From positions 1-64,000 of the forward strand of contig JAIDSM010000140.1 of assembly GCA_029061225.1 (NCBI GenBank): a stretch of 64,000 nucleotides of DNA. The letters are read 5' to 3'. Both the position numbers and the translations under genes were made by a program. Every line of letters starts with the position of its first letter. Positions within the stretch are counted from its first letter, which is position 1. This document shows, piece after piece, positions 25,648 to 34,631 of this stretch. The notes beneath the pieces were generated by a model. That model did not search any database, had not been told where the DNA came from, and was given only the letters and a program-made list of their open reading frames with translations. The DNA comes from Muribaculaceae bacterium. Lineage in GTDB: Bacteria; Bacteroidota; Bacteroidia; Bacteroidales; Muribaculaceae.

Positions 25648-26420
25648 AAAAACGCACCTTCCGAAAACGATCCTATAGATGGCTACCGCCATTTTGCGCT
25701 ATGCTCGCAGCACTGGCGCCTTCGGCGTATTCCCAAATAGAGCGTTCGCTGAGATTTATCCCCGACAAAGTGGATTTCGGCATCATCCGGGAGGAAGACG
25801 GGAAAGCGACCCGATCGGTGAAGGCCGTCAACATATCTTCCGACACCACCTTCATCATCTCGGCTCGTACGAGCTGCGGCTGTTCGGCTGTGGAGTATTC
25901 CGAAGACTTGCTCGCACCGGGCGACACTACAGAGGTAACGCTGACTTACGACCCCGTGAACCGACCCGGAAAGTTTCTGAAGACAGCAAAATTCTTCACC
26001 GGCAAGGAACGTACCGGCAACGCCATCAAGCTCACCGGCACGGTAATACCAAGCCGGGAAAACCTTGACCGGGCGTATCCCGACAAGGCCGGTCCGCTGC
26101 GGCTGACCTCGGTGATCCTCAACGCCGGGGAAGTGTCGAGAAAGGAGGCCCGTCCGCTCTTCGTGGGGATATACAACGACAGCGAAAGTGAGATCGCGCT
26201 TACTGCCGACACCGATTCTGAGGCTCTCGAAGCCGCTCTCGCCATAGACACCATCGAGCCATTCGGCATCGGCACCCTCACTCTCATGCTAAAGGGTCGA
26301 CTGATACCGGAAAGAGAAAGCGAATTTCTATATAAAACATACCTCACTGACACCGCCACCGGCGACACCATCACCTGTATCCCGGTCGGGGGCTATGTAA
26401 AGACAATAACCTCAAAATAA
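25644..26420 (+). CDS. second DUF1573-type exported protein
   Basis: The 258-residue protein has a signal sequence ending near APSAYSQ (residue 30), a DUF1573 domain (DKVDFGIIREEDGKATRSVK, then TSCGCSAVEYSEDLLAPGDT), and a second Ig-like unit at about 150-250 without the cysteines. It is coupled to the preceding DUF1573 gene, suggesting a joint periplasmic role. Role unknown. The meaB gene follows after 10 bases. Confidence 0.8.
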   Translation: MKKRTFRKRSYRWLPPFCAMLAALAPSAYSQIERSLRFIPDKVDFGIIREEDGKATRSVKAVNISSDTTFIISARTSCGCSAVEYSEDLLAPGDTTEVTLTYDPVNRPGKFLKTAKFFTGKERTGNAIKLTGTVIPSRENLDRAYPDKAGPLRLTSVILNAGEVSRKEARPLFVGIYNDSESEIALTADTDSEALEAALAIDTIEPFGIGTLTLMLKGRLIPERESEFLYKTYLTDTATGDTITCIPVGGYVKTITSK

Positions 26421-26430
26421 CAGACACATC

Positions 26431-27525
26431 ATGGACCATCCTGAAAATGATGCTAAATATACCGGCCTGCGCGTAAACGCCGGAGTGACATCGAATCCTA
26501 CAGTCAACCCCTACCGGAAGGTAGTGAAGAAAAAACGTATCCTGACGCCCGGGGAATATGTGGAGGGAATACTGAAGGGCGACGTCAGTATCCTTGGACG
26601 GGCAGTCACGCTGATAGAAAGCACTGCCGACACTCATCAGGCGATCGCACAGGAAGTGATAGAAAAATGCCTGCCGTATAGCGGCAATTCTCGCCGTATC
26701 GGCATCACGGGAGTGCCCGGAGCCGGCAAGTCGACATCCATCGACGAATTTGGAACCTATGTGATCCGGCAGGGCCACAAGCTAGCAGTGCTCGCCATCG
26801 ACCCGAGCAGCGAGCGCACACGCGGCAGCATATTAGGCGACAAGACCCGAATGGAGAAACTCTCGCTTGAGAAAGACGCCTTCATACGCCCTTCCCCCTC
26901 CGGAGGCTCGCTTGGCGGAGTGGCGCGCAAGACGCGCGAGACCATCGTGCTCTGCGAGGCTGCAGGCTACGACCGCATCTTCGTGGAAACGGTAGGAGTT
27001 GGCCAGAGCGAGACGGCGGTGCATTCGATGGTAGACTTCTTCCTCCTCATTCAGGTGGCCGGCACGGGCGACGAACTTCAGGGCATCAAACGCGGCATCA
27101 TGGAGATGGCCGACGGCATCGCAATAAATAAATGCGACGGCGACAACGTAGACCGCTGCAAACTGGCTGCCCAGCAATTCCGCACGGCCCTCATGCTCTT
27201 CCCTCCGACACCGAGCAAATGGGTGCCCGAGGTGGTAACCTACAGCGGCTATTACGGCTACGACATCGACAAGGTCTGGGACATGATCGACCGCTACTTC
27301 AAGTATGTAGAGGAGACGGGCTTCTTCGAGCGCAAGCGCAACGAGCAGGCGCGCTACTGGATGACCGAGACGATAGAGGAGCAGCTTAGAAGCCGCTTCT
27401 ATCACACTCCGGGCCTGAAGGAGCTTCTGGAGCAGAAGGAACTGAGGGTGCTCAACAACGAGCAGTCATCGTTTACGGCAGCGAAGGATATTCTCGACTA
27501 TTATTTCAATTCGCTGCGCAAGTGA
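26431..27525 (+). CDS. meaB: methylmalonyl-CoA mutase-associated GTPase MeaB
   Basis: The 364-residue G3E-type GTPase loads and protects the cobalamin cofactor of methylmalonyl-CoA mutase, an enzyme of the succinate-propionate pathway. The P-loop GVPGAGKS spans 94-101, followed by DPSSERTRGSILGDKTRM and the Walker B-like ETVGVGQSE, with INKCDGD for base recognition. The N-terminal helices and C-terminal dimerisation arm are present at normal length. The mutase genes are not in the window. No terminator is obvious downstream. Confidence 0.95.
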   Translation: MDHPENDAKYTGLRVNAGVTSNPTVNPYRKVVKKKRILTPGEYVEGILKGDVSILGRAVTLIESTADTHQAIAQEVIEKCLPYSGNSRRIGITGVPGAGKSTSIDEFGTYVIRQGHKLAVLAIDPSSERTRGSILGDKTRMEKLSLEKDAFIRPSPSGGSLGGVARKTRETIVLCEAAGYDRIFVETVGVGQSETAVHSMVDFFLLIQVAGTGDELQGIKRGIMEMADGIAINKCDGDNVDRCKLAAQQFRTALMLFPPTPSKWVPEVVTYSGYYGYDIDKVWDMIDRYFKYVEETGFFERKRNEQARYWMTETIEEQLRSRFYHTPGLKELLEQKELRVLNNEQSSFTAAKDILDYYFNSLRK

Positions 27526-27606
27526 TTGGAAAGTAGCAAGATGAGGGGGATCGGAAGACACTGCTTAAGAGAGGCGTGAAAAATAAGATGACGCAATAGT
27601 TGCTAT

Positions 27607-27630
27607 TGTTAATTTTTTTAACTAACTTTG
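27607..27630 (+). promoter_or_regulatory. -7 element before the polysaccharide initiation gene
   Basis: TAACTTTG at 27623-27630, with only a weak TTG about 14 bases upstream. It starts the transcript of the WecA-like gene about 70 bases later. Confidence 0.5.
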
Positions 27631-27700
27631 CATCACTACTTAATCACTCCGGACGAAGGAGACGGACAACCTAAGAAAAAAAGCACTTACAGAAACTCGT

Positions 27701-28834
27701 ATGGAATCATCATACTGGATATATACAGATATGGCGGTGTTCTTCGTGGCATTGCTGCTCACGGGAATCATCATACCCCAGATTCTTCTCATCGCATTCA
27801 GCAAGAAACTCTTCGATGAGGTGGACGAGCGCAAGATCCACAAGGGAGTCGTGCCGAGGCTGGGTGGCATAGCCTTCCTTCCGGCGATCATCTTCTCCAT
27901 ATGCCTGGTGCTCGCCGTCAACATCAGTTTCGGATGGCTGGACTCGGGAGTCGCGTTTGAGAACTACAGCCAGTCGATCATGTATCTGCTCAGCGCGGAG
28001 ATGCTGATATTCCTTGTGGGAATAGCCGACGACCTCATAGGGGTTCGCTACAAGGCTAAATTCGTATGTCAGATCCTATGTGCGATCTTCATATGCGCGT
28101 CGGGAACGTATATCCATAACCTCGAAGGCCTTATCTGGATAGAGGAGATACCCGGGTGGCTCGGATGGTGCGTGTCCGGATTCATCGTGGTCTACATAGT
28201 CAACGCCATCAATCTCATAGACGGCATAGACGGGCTCGCGTCAGGCCTGAGCGGCATCGCATTGATCTTCTACGGCATTGTGCTTACGGAGGCCCACGAA
28301 TGGATACTTGCGCTCCTTGTGTGGGCGCAGCTCGGAACCTTGGTGCCCTTCTTCTACTACAATGTGTTTGGCAATCCGACAAAGCGCAAGAAAATCTTCA
28401 TGGGCGACACGGGCGCCCTTACGGTGGGGATGCTGCTCTCCTTCATAGCCCTGAGCGTGACCAACATCGAGGCGCCGGAGGTTACGAAAGACTACAACCA
28501 GATCGTGCTTGCCTTCTCTCCGCTCATCATCCCTGCCTTCGACGTGGTGCGCGTCTACTTCCACCGTCTGCGTCAGGGCAGAAATCCATTCCTGCCGGAT
28601 AAATGCCATATCCACCACAAGCTGCTTGCCCTGGGCCTCAATCAGCGCGCATCACTGTGCGCCATCCTTCTCTCGGCCGTCATCTTCATGCTGGTCAATG
28701 TGTCGCTATCCCCGTATATCCCGGCCACACTCCTCCTCGCCGGCGACATCCTTCTCTGGCTTTGCGGCAATCTTCTTATCACGCGCGCAATACGGCGCAA
28801 GGAGGCGCGCCTGAACACCTCACTATATGATTAA
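27701..28834 (+). CDS. WecA/TagO-like polyprenyl-phosphate sugar-1-phosphate transferase
   Basis: The 377-residue protein has about ten membrane helices and the MraY/WecA signatures: DERKIHKGVVPRLGG (about 47-61), IADDLIGVRYKAKF, NAINLIDGIDGLASG (catalytic Asp segment, ~167-180), and FMGDTGALTVG, with HRLRQGRNPFLPDKCHIHHK in the last cytoplasmic loop. It transfers a sugar-1-phosphate (GlcNAc in WecA) to undecaprenyl phosphate, starting a surface polysaccharide. The next genes encode Wza and other export proteins, which supports this. The donor sugar is not determined. Confidence 0.93.
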   Translation: MESSYWIYTDMAVFFVALLLTGIIIPQILLIAFSKKLFDEVDERKIHKGVVPRLGGIAFLPAIIFSICLVLAVNISFGWLDSGVAFENYSQSIMYLLSAEMLIFLVGIADDLIGVRYKAKFVCQILCAIFICASGTYIHNLEGLIWIEEIPGWLGWCVSGFIVVYIVNAINLIDGIDGLASGLSGIALIFYGIVLTEAHEWILALLVWAQLGTLVPFFYYNVFGNPTKRKKIFMGDTGALTVGMLLSFIALSVTNIEAPEVTKDYNQIVLAFSPLIIPAFDVVRVYFHRLRQGRNPFLPDKCHIHHKLLALGLNQRASLCAILLSAVIFMLVNVSLSPYIPATLLLAGDILLWLCGNLLITRAIRRKEARLNTSLYD

Positions 28835-28857
28835 TCAGTAATTCAGAAATCCATCAA

Positions 28858-29700
28858 ATGAAGATAAAAACAATATTCCGATGTGCACTGTCGGCACTCG
28901 TAGCCGCCGTCATCTCGTCCAGCTGCTCCACACCCAAGAATATCGCATATTTCCAGGGTATGGAGAATGCCGACATTTTCGAAATTGCGAACACACAGAA
29001 CATGGCCATCAAGGTGCGTCCGCACGACAAACTGTCGATCATCGTCAGCTGCAAGGATCCGGCACTCGCCAAGATGTTCAATCTGGAGGTCTTCACCAAC
29101 AGCCATGTCAACACCTCGAGTCCTAACGGAGCCAACTTCAGGGATTACAATGTGGGCTACAACGACGGCATCGCAGCATATACAGTGTCGGCAGACGGGA
29201 CCATCGACTTTCCAGTGCTTGGCATACTGAAAGTGGAGGGCATGACCCGCAGTGAGCTGGCCGGCTTCGTAAAGGGAGAAATCATGGGAAGAGGGTATAT
29301 AAAGGATCCTGTGGTCACGGTGGAATTCCTCAATACCGGCATCTCGATGCTCGGAGATATCAACCGCCCGGGACGCTATGACCTCAATACCGACGTGCTC
29401 ACCGTAGTGGAGGCCATATCCCTTGCCGGCGACATCGGAATACAGGGGCGGAGAGACAATATCAAGGTGCTCAGGAAGAATGGCGACAAGGTGGAGACGT
29501 ATATAATAGACATGACGGATCCCAAGAAGCTGTACTCTTCGCCGGCCTACTATATGCAGCAGGGCGACATAGTCTACGTAGAGCCCAACGACATCAGAAA
29601 ACGCCAGACTATAGCGAACGGCAACAGCGTGACCAATATAAGTTTCTGGATATCTATAGCATCGCTGCTTACATCAGCGGCACTGCTCGTCAAGAATTAA
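28858..29700 (+). CDS. Wza-like polysaccharide export lipoprotein
   Basis: The 280-residue protein has a lipoprotein signal with Cys23 (VISSSCS), two polysaccharide export/SLBB regions (VRPHDKLSIIVSCKDP; GTIDFPVLGILKVEGMTRSEL; then TGISMLGDINRPGRY), and a C-terminal hydrophobic helix (about 255-276) that would span the outer membrane as in Wza. It forms the outer-membrane exit channel for capsule or exopolysaccharide. No Wzc-type kinase gene is next to it, which is unusual. Confidence 0.92.
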   Translation: MKIKTIFRCALSALVAAVISSSCSTPKNIAYFQGMENADIFEIANTQNMAIKVRPHDKLSIIVSCKDPALAKMFNLEVFTNSHVNTSSPNGANFRDYNVGYNDGIAAYTVSADGTIDFPVLGILKVEGMTRSELAGFVKGEIMGRGYIKDPVVTVEFLNTGISMLGDINRPGRYDLNTDVLTVVEAISLAGDIGIQGRRDNIKVLRKNGDKVETYIIDMTDPKKLYSSPAYYMQQGDIVYVEPNDIRKRQTIANGNSVTNISFWISIASLLTSAALLVKN

Positions 29701-29715
29701 TAAGGAGCATCATCT

Positions 29716-30444
29716 ATGTGGCCATTTAAAGGAAAAACCGATTCTCTCGATTCAAGCGGACTTCTTGTCGGACTCACCGACTGGCATTCGCACGTGCTTC
29801 CCGGTGTCGACGACGGCATCAAGACTATGGAAGATTCGCTGGATGTGCTCAGGCATTTCGATGCAAAAGGGGTAAAGACACTTTGGCTTACACCCCATAT
29901 AATGGAAGACTATCCGAACACTACCGACAGACTGCGCAGCCGCTTTGAGGAGCTCAGGCAGGCGTGGGACGGCAAGCTCCAGCTGCGTCTCGCATCGGAA
30001 AACATGCTTGACTCCCTCTTTGAGGAGCGTCTGGCCAACGGCGACCTTCTGCCTATAGGGGAACACGGCGACCATCTTCTCGTCGAGACCTCATATTTTT
30101 CAGCTCCGATGGGATTTGACGGCATCATCGACTCGATAATGAAGGCCGGATACTATCCGCTGCTTGCACATCCGGAGAGGTATACGTATATGAACGAGGC
30201 CGACTATATACGGCTTCACGACAAGGGAGTGAAGATGCAGCTCAATTATGTCTCTCTCGTAGGCGGATACGGCGAGACCGCCAAGAAAAAAAGCCTGTGG
30301 CTTCTTAAAAACGGGTTCATAGACGCATTAGGCAGCGACGTACACCGCCTTAAGAGCAACCAGACCCTTATCGCCCAGAAGCCCTCGAAGCAAGAACATA
30401 TCGAAATGCTTCTCTCAGTCGTAAACGATAAAAACAAGATATGA
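29716..30444 (+). CDS. CpsB/YwqE-like PHP-type tyrosine phosphatase
   Basis: The 242-residue cytosolic protein has the PHP metal-binding motif DWHSHVLPGVDDG (about 22-34), TPHIMEDYPN, SYFSAPMGF, and LAHPERYTYM, with GSDVHRLKSN near the C terminus. This is the CpsB/CapC/YwqE family that dephosphorylates the Wzc-like tyrosine kinase controlling chain length. It ends 4 bases into the next gene. The kinase it should act on is not in this window. Confidence 0.92.
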   Translation: MWPFKGKTDSLDSSGLLVGLTDWHSHVLPGVDDGIKTMEDSLDVLRHFDAKGVKTLWLTPHIMEDYPNTTDRLRSRFEELRQAWDGKLQLRLASENMLDSLFEERLANGDLLPIGEHGDHLLVETSYFSAPMGFDGIIDSIMKAGYYPLLAHPERYTYMNEADYIRLHDKGVKMQLNYVSLVGGYGETAKKKSLWLLKNGFIDALGSDVHRLKSNQTLIAQKPSKQEHIEMLLSVVNDKNKI

Positions 30445-31688
30445 TGGCCGACAACAGGATACTGCTTAGGATGTGCCGTATGTCGGGCCATGAAATGCGC
30501 TTCATCGAGGAGGCGTTCGAAGGAGAATGGGTGGTGCCGCTCGGTCCTAACGTGAAGGGTTTCGAGGAGGACCTTGAGAGGTTTCTGGGAGAAGGACGAC
30601 ATGTAGTGGCTCTCTCATCCGGAACAGCTGCAATTCATTTAGGCCTCTTAGGCCTCGGAGTCAAGGAAGGGGATGAAGTGATGGTGCAGTCGATGACATT
30701 CAGCGCATCGGTCAATCCCGTAAGATATGTGGGGGCCATACCCGTGATGGTCGACTCCGAACCTTCTACCTGGAATATAGATCCCGAACTCCTGGACCAT
30801 GCGATCGAAGACAGGGTGAGGATTACGGGGAAGAAACCTAAGGCCATCATCGCGGTGTGCCTTTACGGAATGCCCGCAGATTATGACAGAGTCATGGAAG
30901 TGGCGGAGAAATGGGACATCCCTGTGCTCGAAGACGCAGCCGAGGCCTTCGGCTCGTCTTACAGAGAGAGGAGATGCGGAACTTTCGGCCATTTCGGTGC
31001 GCTTTCCTTCAACGGCAACAAGATGATCACCACCTCAGGAGGCGGTGCGCTTGTATGTCCGGATGGGGAGTCGGCAAGGAAGGCCATGTACTACGCAACC
31101 CAAGCCCGCCTCGGCTATGCCTACTATCAGCATGAAGAGGTAGGCTATAACTATCGAATGAGCAATATCTCAGCAGGAATCGGCCGCGGCCAGATGATAG
31201 TGGCTGAAGAATACATCGCCCATCACCGACACCGTCAGGAATATTACCGGAAACATTTGGCAGAAATCGCGGGAATCAAGCTGCATGATAATCCGGACAG
31301 CCGCTTCGACAGCAATTTCTGGTTATGCACCGCCCTGATAGACCCGGACCTGAAGGTCAAAGGTCAGGACAAGGCATATTCTTCGGCGATCACATCCACA
31401 GTTGGAGGCGCAGGAGGAGTCACCGGACAGGGGGAATCCATCCATACGGACTGCGAGCCAAACGCCAACGTGGAGGGTCTCAGGCTCGGGCTGGCTGCCG
31501 AAGGCATAGAGAGCCGTCCGCTTTGGAAACCAATGCATCGCCAACCGGTCTTCTCGGGATTCCCGTCGTATGTCAACGGAGTCTCGGAAAGTCTCTTCCA
31601 CCGCGGTATATGCCTGCCGTCTGGACCCTATGTGACAGACGAAGACGCCGACAGGGTGATACGGACCATCAGGTCGCTCATTCAATGA
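30441..31688 (+). CDS. DegT/DnrJ/EryC1-type PLP aminotransferase
   Basis: The 415-residue protein is a sugar aminotransferase of the DegT family. The PLP lysine is Lys194 (SFNGNKMITTSGGG), preceded by LEDAAEAFGSSY and LSSGTAAIHLGL. Such enzymes make 4-amino or 3-amino nucleotide sugars for glycans. It overlaps the phosphatase gene, placing it in the polysaccharide unit. About 25 Gly/Ser-rich residues near 313-340 (STVGGAGGVTGQG) look like an insertion relative to relatives. Substrate not determined. Confidence 0.88.
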   Translation: MMADNRILLRMCRMSGHEMRFIEEAFEGEWVVPLGPNVKGFEEDLERFLGEGRHVVALSSGTAAIHLGLLGLGVKEGDEVMVQSMTFSASVNPVRYVGAIPVMVDSEPSTWNIDPELLDHAIEDRVRITGKKPKAIIAVCLYGMPADYDRVMEVAEKWDIPVLEDAAEAFGSSYRERRCGTFGHFGALSFNGNKMITTSGGGALVCPDGESARKAMYYATQARLGYAYYQHEEVGYNYRMSNISAGIGRGQMIVAEEYIAHHRHRQEYYRKHLAEIAGIKLHDNPDSRFDSNFWLCTALIDPDLKVKGQDKAYSSAITSTVGGAGGVTGQGESIHTDCEPNANVEGLRLGLAAEGIESRPLWKPMHRQPVFSGFPSYVNGVSESLFHRGICLPSGPYVTDEDADRVIRTIRSLIQ

Positions 31689-31722
31689 CACTCAACCGCC
31701 ATCGAAGATAAATCTCTACCAA

Positions 31723-32445
31723 ATGAAAAACCAGTCGTTTGACCGTACGGCCCTGCTGGTGGGCAAGGAGGCTATGGCGCGCATTCAGGATGCGCGTGTG
31801 ATTGTCTTCGGCATAGGAGGAGTCGGAAGCTGGGTGGCCGAATGCCTCGTGAGGACCGGCGTAAGACACATCACCCTCGTTGACTCAGACAGAGTGGCCG
31901 AGACCAACATCAACCGCCAGATGCCGGCCACCACGACGACCGTAGGGGAGGTCAAGACGGAAGCTGCAAGACGCAGACTGCTCGAGATCAATCCGGAAGC
32001 TGAAGTCAGGACGCTCACCATCTTCTATGATGCCGAGACCGCCGAGCAAATCGACCTGACGGAATACGACTACATAGTGGACGCAATCGACTCGCTCAAG
32101 GATAAGGCTCTTCTCATACTCAACGCCACACGCAGCGGCAAGAAGCTATACAGCAGCATGGGGGCGGCATTGAAGATGGATCCCGCCAAGGTGAAGGTAG
32201 GGGAGTTCTGGAGCGTCAAGGGATGTCCGCTTGCCCGCGCACTCCGCCAAAGGTTTAAAAAAAACAAGGAATATCCCTCAAGGAAATTCACGTGTGTCTA
32301 TTCAGATGAGCTTCTGGAAAATAAGGGCACCACTCAAGAAACCTGCGGATATAAGGCGCGCATCAACGGAAGTCTCTGCCATATCACTGCAATCTTCGGC
32401 ATGACCCTGGCAGGAGAGATAATCATGGACATATGCCACAACTAA
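31723..32445 (+). CDS. tcdA: tRNA threonylcarbamoyladenosine dehydratase
   Basis: The 240-residue ThiF/MoeB/HesA-type enzyme uses ATP to cyclise t6A at position 37 of ANN-decoding tRNAs to ct6A. The ATP-binding GIGGVGSWVAE (about 27-37), SDRVAETNINRQ and the C-terminal part fit TcdA (YgdL). It lies between polysaccharide genes, 34 bases after the aminotransferase gene, but its role is translation-related, so it is likely a passenger of the operon. Confidence 0.9.
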   Translation: MKNQSFDRTALLVGKEAMARIQDARVIVFGIGGVGSWVAECLVRTGVRHITLVDSDRVAETNINRQMPATTTTVGEVKTEAARRRLLEINPEAEVRTLTIFYDAETAEQIDLTEYDYIVDAIDSLKDKALLILNATRSGKKLYSSMGAALKMDPAKVKVGEFWSVKGCPLARALRQRFKKNKEYPSRKFTCVYSDELLENKGTTQETCGYKARINGSLCHITAIFGMTLAGEIIMDICHN

Positions 32446-32491
32446 ATACACCTGAAGCGCGTTGTATTAATTAGCACTAAGACTATATCAG

Positions 32492-34036
32492 ATGAAATCG
32501 ACCCTGAAATCGGCCATAATCCGGCTTGCGTTTGCCTCGTTGCTCTTCATATCGGGCTTGGCAGATGCGTCGGCTGATATCCAAGTGGAATATCAGGCTT
32601 CCGTCACGGGACAGGCCTCGACAGGACAGTTGGCTCCATATATGCTCGGGTCGTGGAATCAAGGAAAGTATACCGAAGGCAACGGCTTATGGCAGGAGGC
32701 CGGTTTGATCAAACGTCTCGACATGAACAGGCGTTTTGACTGGAGCGCCGGCTTTGACTATATTGCCGGGATAGGAGAGAAGGCCGAATATGCCAGATGG
32801 GACGAAAAGACAGAGACCTGGGGCGAGAGTAGCCTCCGCAGAAACGCATTCCGGGTGCAGCAGCTTTTCGGAGAAATCAAGTACCGTGCGGTGTATCTTA
32901 CCTTGGGAATGAAGGAGCAGCATTCGCTCATAGTAGACGACCGCCTCTCAAGCGGCGACCTGACACGCAGCAACAACGCCACTCCAATACCAGGCATAGG
33001 AGCCGGCTTCATAGACTTCGTGGATATTCCGTTTACCAAAGGATGGCTTCAGATCAACGGTGAGATAATGTATGGCCGCATGATGGATTCCCGTTTCAAG
33101 GAGCGAGAGTTCAATCATTACGAGGGTGTGTTCTCACAGCATCTCTGGTATAACTACAAACGATGCTATTTCCGGACGAATCCTGACAAGAACCTCTATA
33201 TCACCATAGGCATGCAGGCCGCCGGCATGTTTGGCGGATGGGACGCCAAATATAAGGCCGGGGTGATAGTAAGGACGGAGAAGCGTGGATTCAAGCTGGC
33301 CGATGTATTCCAGATGTTCTTCCCCCGTGAAGGAGGGGAAAACTACTATACCGGCAACCATATAGGCACCTGGGACTTCAAAGCCGACTACAAGCTGCGC
33401 GACGGATCGCGCCTTTCGGCTTATTTCGAGTGGCCTTGGGAAGACGGATCGGGCATAGGCCGGATGAACGGATGGGACGGACTTTGGGGTCTGCAGTTCA
33501 CTTCAGGACGCCAGGGAGCCGTCAACAAAGTTGTGGTGGAGTATCTTGATTTCACCAATCAGTCTGGCCCAATACACTATGATCCTGAAGACAATCCCTT
33601 CAATCCACTCACCGGGCACGCTCAGGGAGCGGATGACTATTACAACAACGATTATTACGGAGCGTATACCAATTACGGCATGAGTATCGGAACGCCGTTT
33701 CTCATGTCGCCGATATACAACCACAACGGCAGTCTGGCTTATCTTCACAACCGGGCGAGGGGCTTCCATGCCGCAATAGAGGGCTCCCCGACATCTTGGC
33801 TTGACTATAGGGTGATGGCCGGATATCAGAAAGCTGGAGGTTCGGGACGTCTGCCTGATTACACCAGAAAAAGCACTGTTTCGGCAATGCTCGACGTCAC
33901 GACGCGTCCTTTCAGGAATACTCCTCAGCTGGAGCTGGGACTGAAAATGGCTATGGACAAGGGTGAGCTCAGAGGTGACAATTTCGGAGCACAGCTTCAA
34001 ATCACATATCGCGGACTTTTTAGAACAGGGAAATGA
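32492..34036 (+). CDS. Wzi-like outer-membrane capsule assembly protein
   Basis: The 514-residue exported protein (signal peptide to about residue 29, ADASADI) looks like a beta-barrel with many aromatic strands and repeated short tyrosine-rich strands, and matches the capsule-assembly Wzi family: YMLGSWNQGKY, LFGEIKYRAVYLTLGMKEQH, and MFGGWDAKYKAG. Wzi anchors or organises capsule chains at the outer membrane. It ends overlapping the small lipoprotein gene by four bases. This supports a surface-attached polysaccharide. Confidence 0.85.
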   Translation: MKSTLKSAIIRLAFASLLFISGLADASADIQVEYQASVTGQASTGQLAPYMLGSWNQGKYTEGNGLWQEAGLIKRLDMNRRFDWSAGFDYIAGIGEKAEYARWDEKTETWGESSLRRNAFRVQQLFGEIKYRAVYLTLGMKEQHSLIVDDRLSSGDLTRSNNATPIPGIGAGFIDFVDIPFTKGWLQINGEIMYGRMMDSRFKEREFNHYEGVFSQHLWYNYKRCYFRTNPDKNLYITIGMQAAGMFGGWDAKYKAGVIVRTEKRGFKLADVFQMFFPREGGENYYTGNHIGTWDFKADYKLRDGSRLSAYFEWPWEDGSGIGRMNGWDGLWGLQFTSGRQGAVNKVVVEYLDFTNQSGPIHYDPEDNPFNPLTGHAQGADDYYNNDYYGAYTNYGMSIGTPFLMSPIYNHNGSLAYLHNRARGFHAAIEGSPTSWLDYRVMAGYQKAGGSGRLPDYTRKSTVSAMLDVTTRPFRNTPQLELGLKMAMDKGELRGDNFGAQLQITYRGLFRTGK

Positions 34037-34488
34037 CCATCATGAATAAGCTATTGACACCTTTGCTATTCCTACTGATACTGATGGGATACGGCTGCAC
34101 GCAAAACAACGGATATATAGGTCCGGTCTTCGGATCATGGTCGCTTACTGAAATCTCAGAAGACGGAGTCTCATTGGAGATGACGGGCGAGACGGTGTTC
34201 AGTTTTCAGAATGAGGTGGTCCAGATAGTGCGTTTCGACTCGGAGTTCAGCAGGCTGACGAGGTATGGGAATTTCACTGTCTCGGATGATGTCATGACGA
34301 TGACTTTTATGACGGAGCTGACTCCTGAAAACCAAGGCTACCAGTTCCTGATGCCAGCATGGCTTTATTTTCCGACCGGGAAGATGCCCCTTGTGTTTGA
34401 GATCAAGACACTTAAGGGGAGCAAGATGGTGCTTTCCCTTGATGACGGGAGAAAGACATATGTCTATACTTTCAGCAGGACGTGGTGA
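34033..34488 (+). CDS. lipocalin-like lipoprotein
   Basis: The 151-residue protein (148 if started at the Met of MNKLL) has a lipoprotein signal with lipobox LMGYGC, followed by a domain with beta strands starting GSWSLTEIS, the first strand of lipocalin-like domains common in Bacteroidales. It is coupled to the Wzi gene and may be an accessory of that export unit; no specific role is known. The stop TGA is the first triplet of a long heptad array. Confidence 0.75.
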   Translation: MTIMNKLLTPLLFLLILMGYGCTQNNGYIGPVFGSWSLTEISEDGVSLEMTGETVFSFQNEVVQIVRFDSEFSRLTRYGNFTVSDDVMTMTFMTELTPENQGYQFLMPAWLYFPTGKMPLVFEIKTLKGSKMVLSLDDGRKTYVYTFSRTW

Positions 34489-34580
34489 GTAGTGAGCAGT
34501 GAGTAATAAACAGTAAGTTGTGAGTCGTAAGTTGTAAGTAGAGTTGTAAGTCGTAAGACATGAATCGCAAGATATATGAA
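34485..34580. repeat. heptad array at the lipoprotein stop codon
   Basis: About fourteen units of GTGAGTA/GTAAGTT/GTAAGTC/GTAAGAC type with a 7-base register; one unit has lost two bases. It runs from the stop codon to the terminator hairpin. Confidence 0.85.
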
Positions 34581-34608
34581 AGGTCCGTTCCCTAAGGAGC
34601 GGACCTTT
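34579..34608. terminator. bidirectional terminator between the lipoprotein gene and fba
   Basis: AAAGGTCCGTTCC pairs with GGAGCGGACCTTT (one G-T pair) around CTAA, with T-runs on both strands, between convergent genes. Confidence 0.85.
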
Positions 34609-34631
34609 TGAATGTTGTATTGCGTTGGAAT

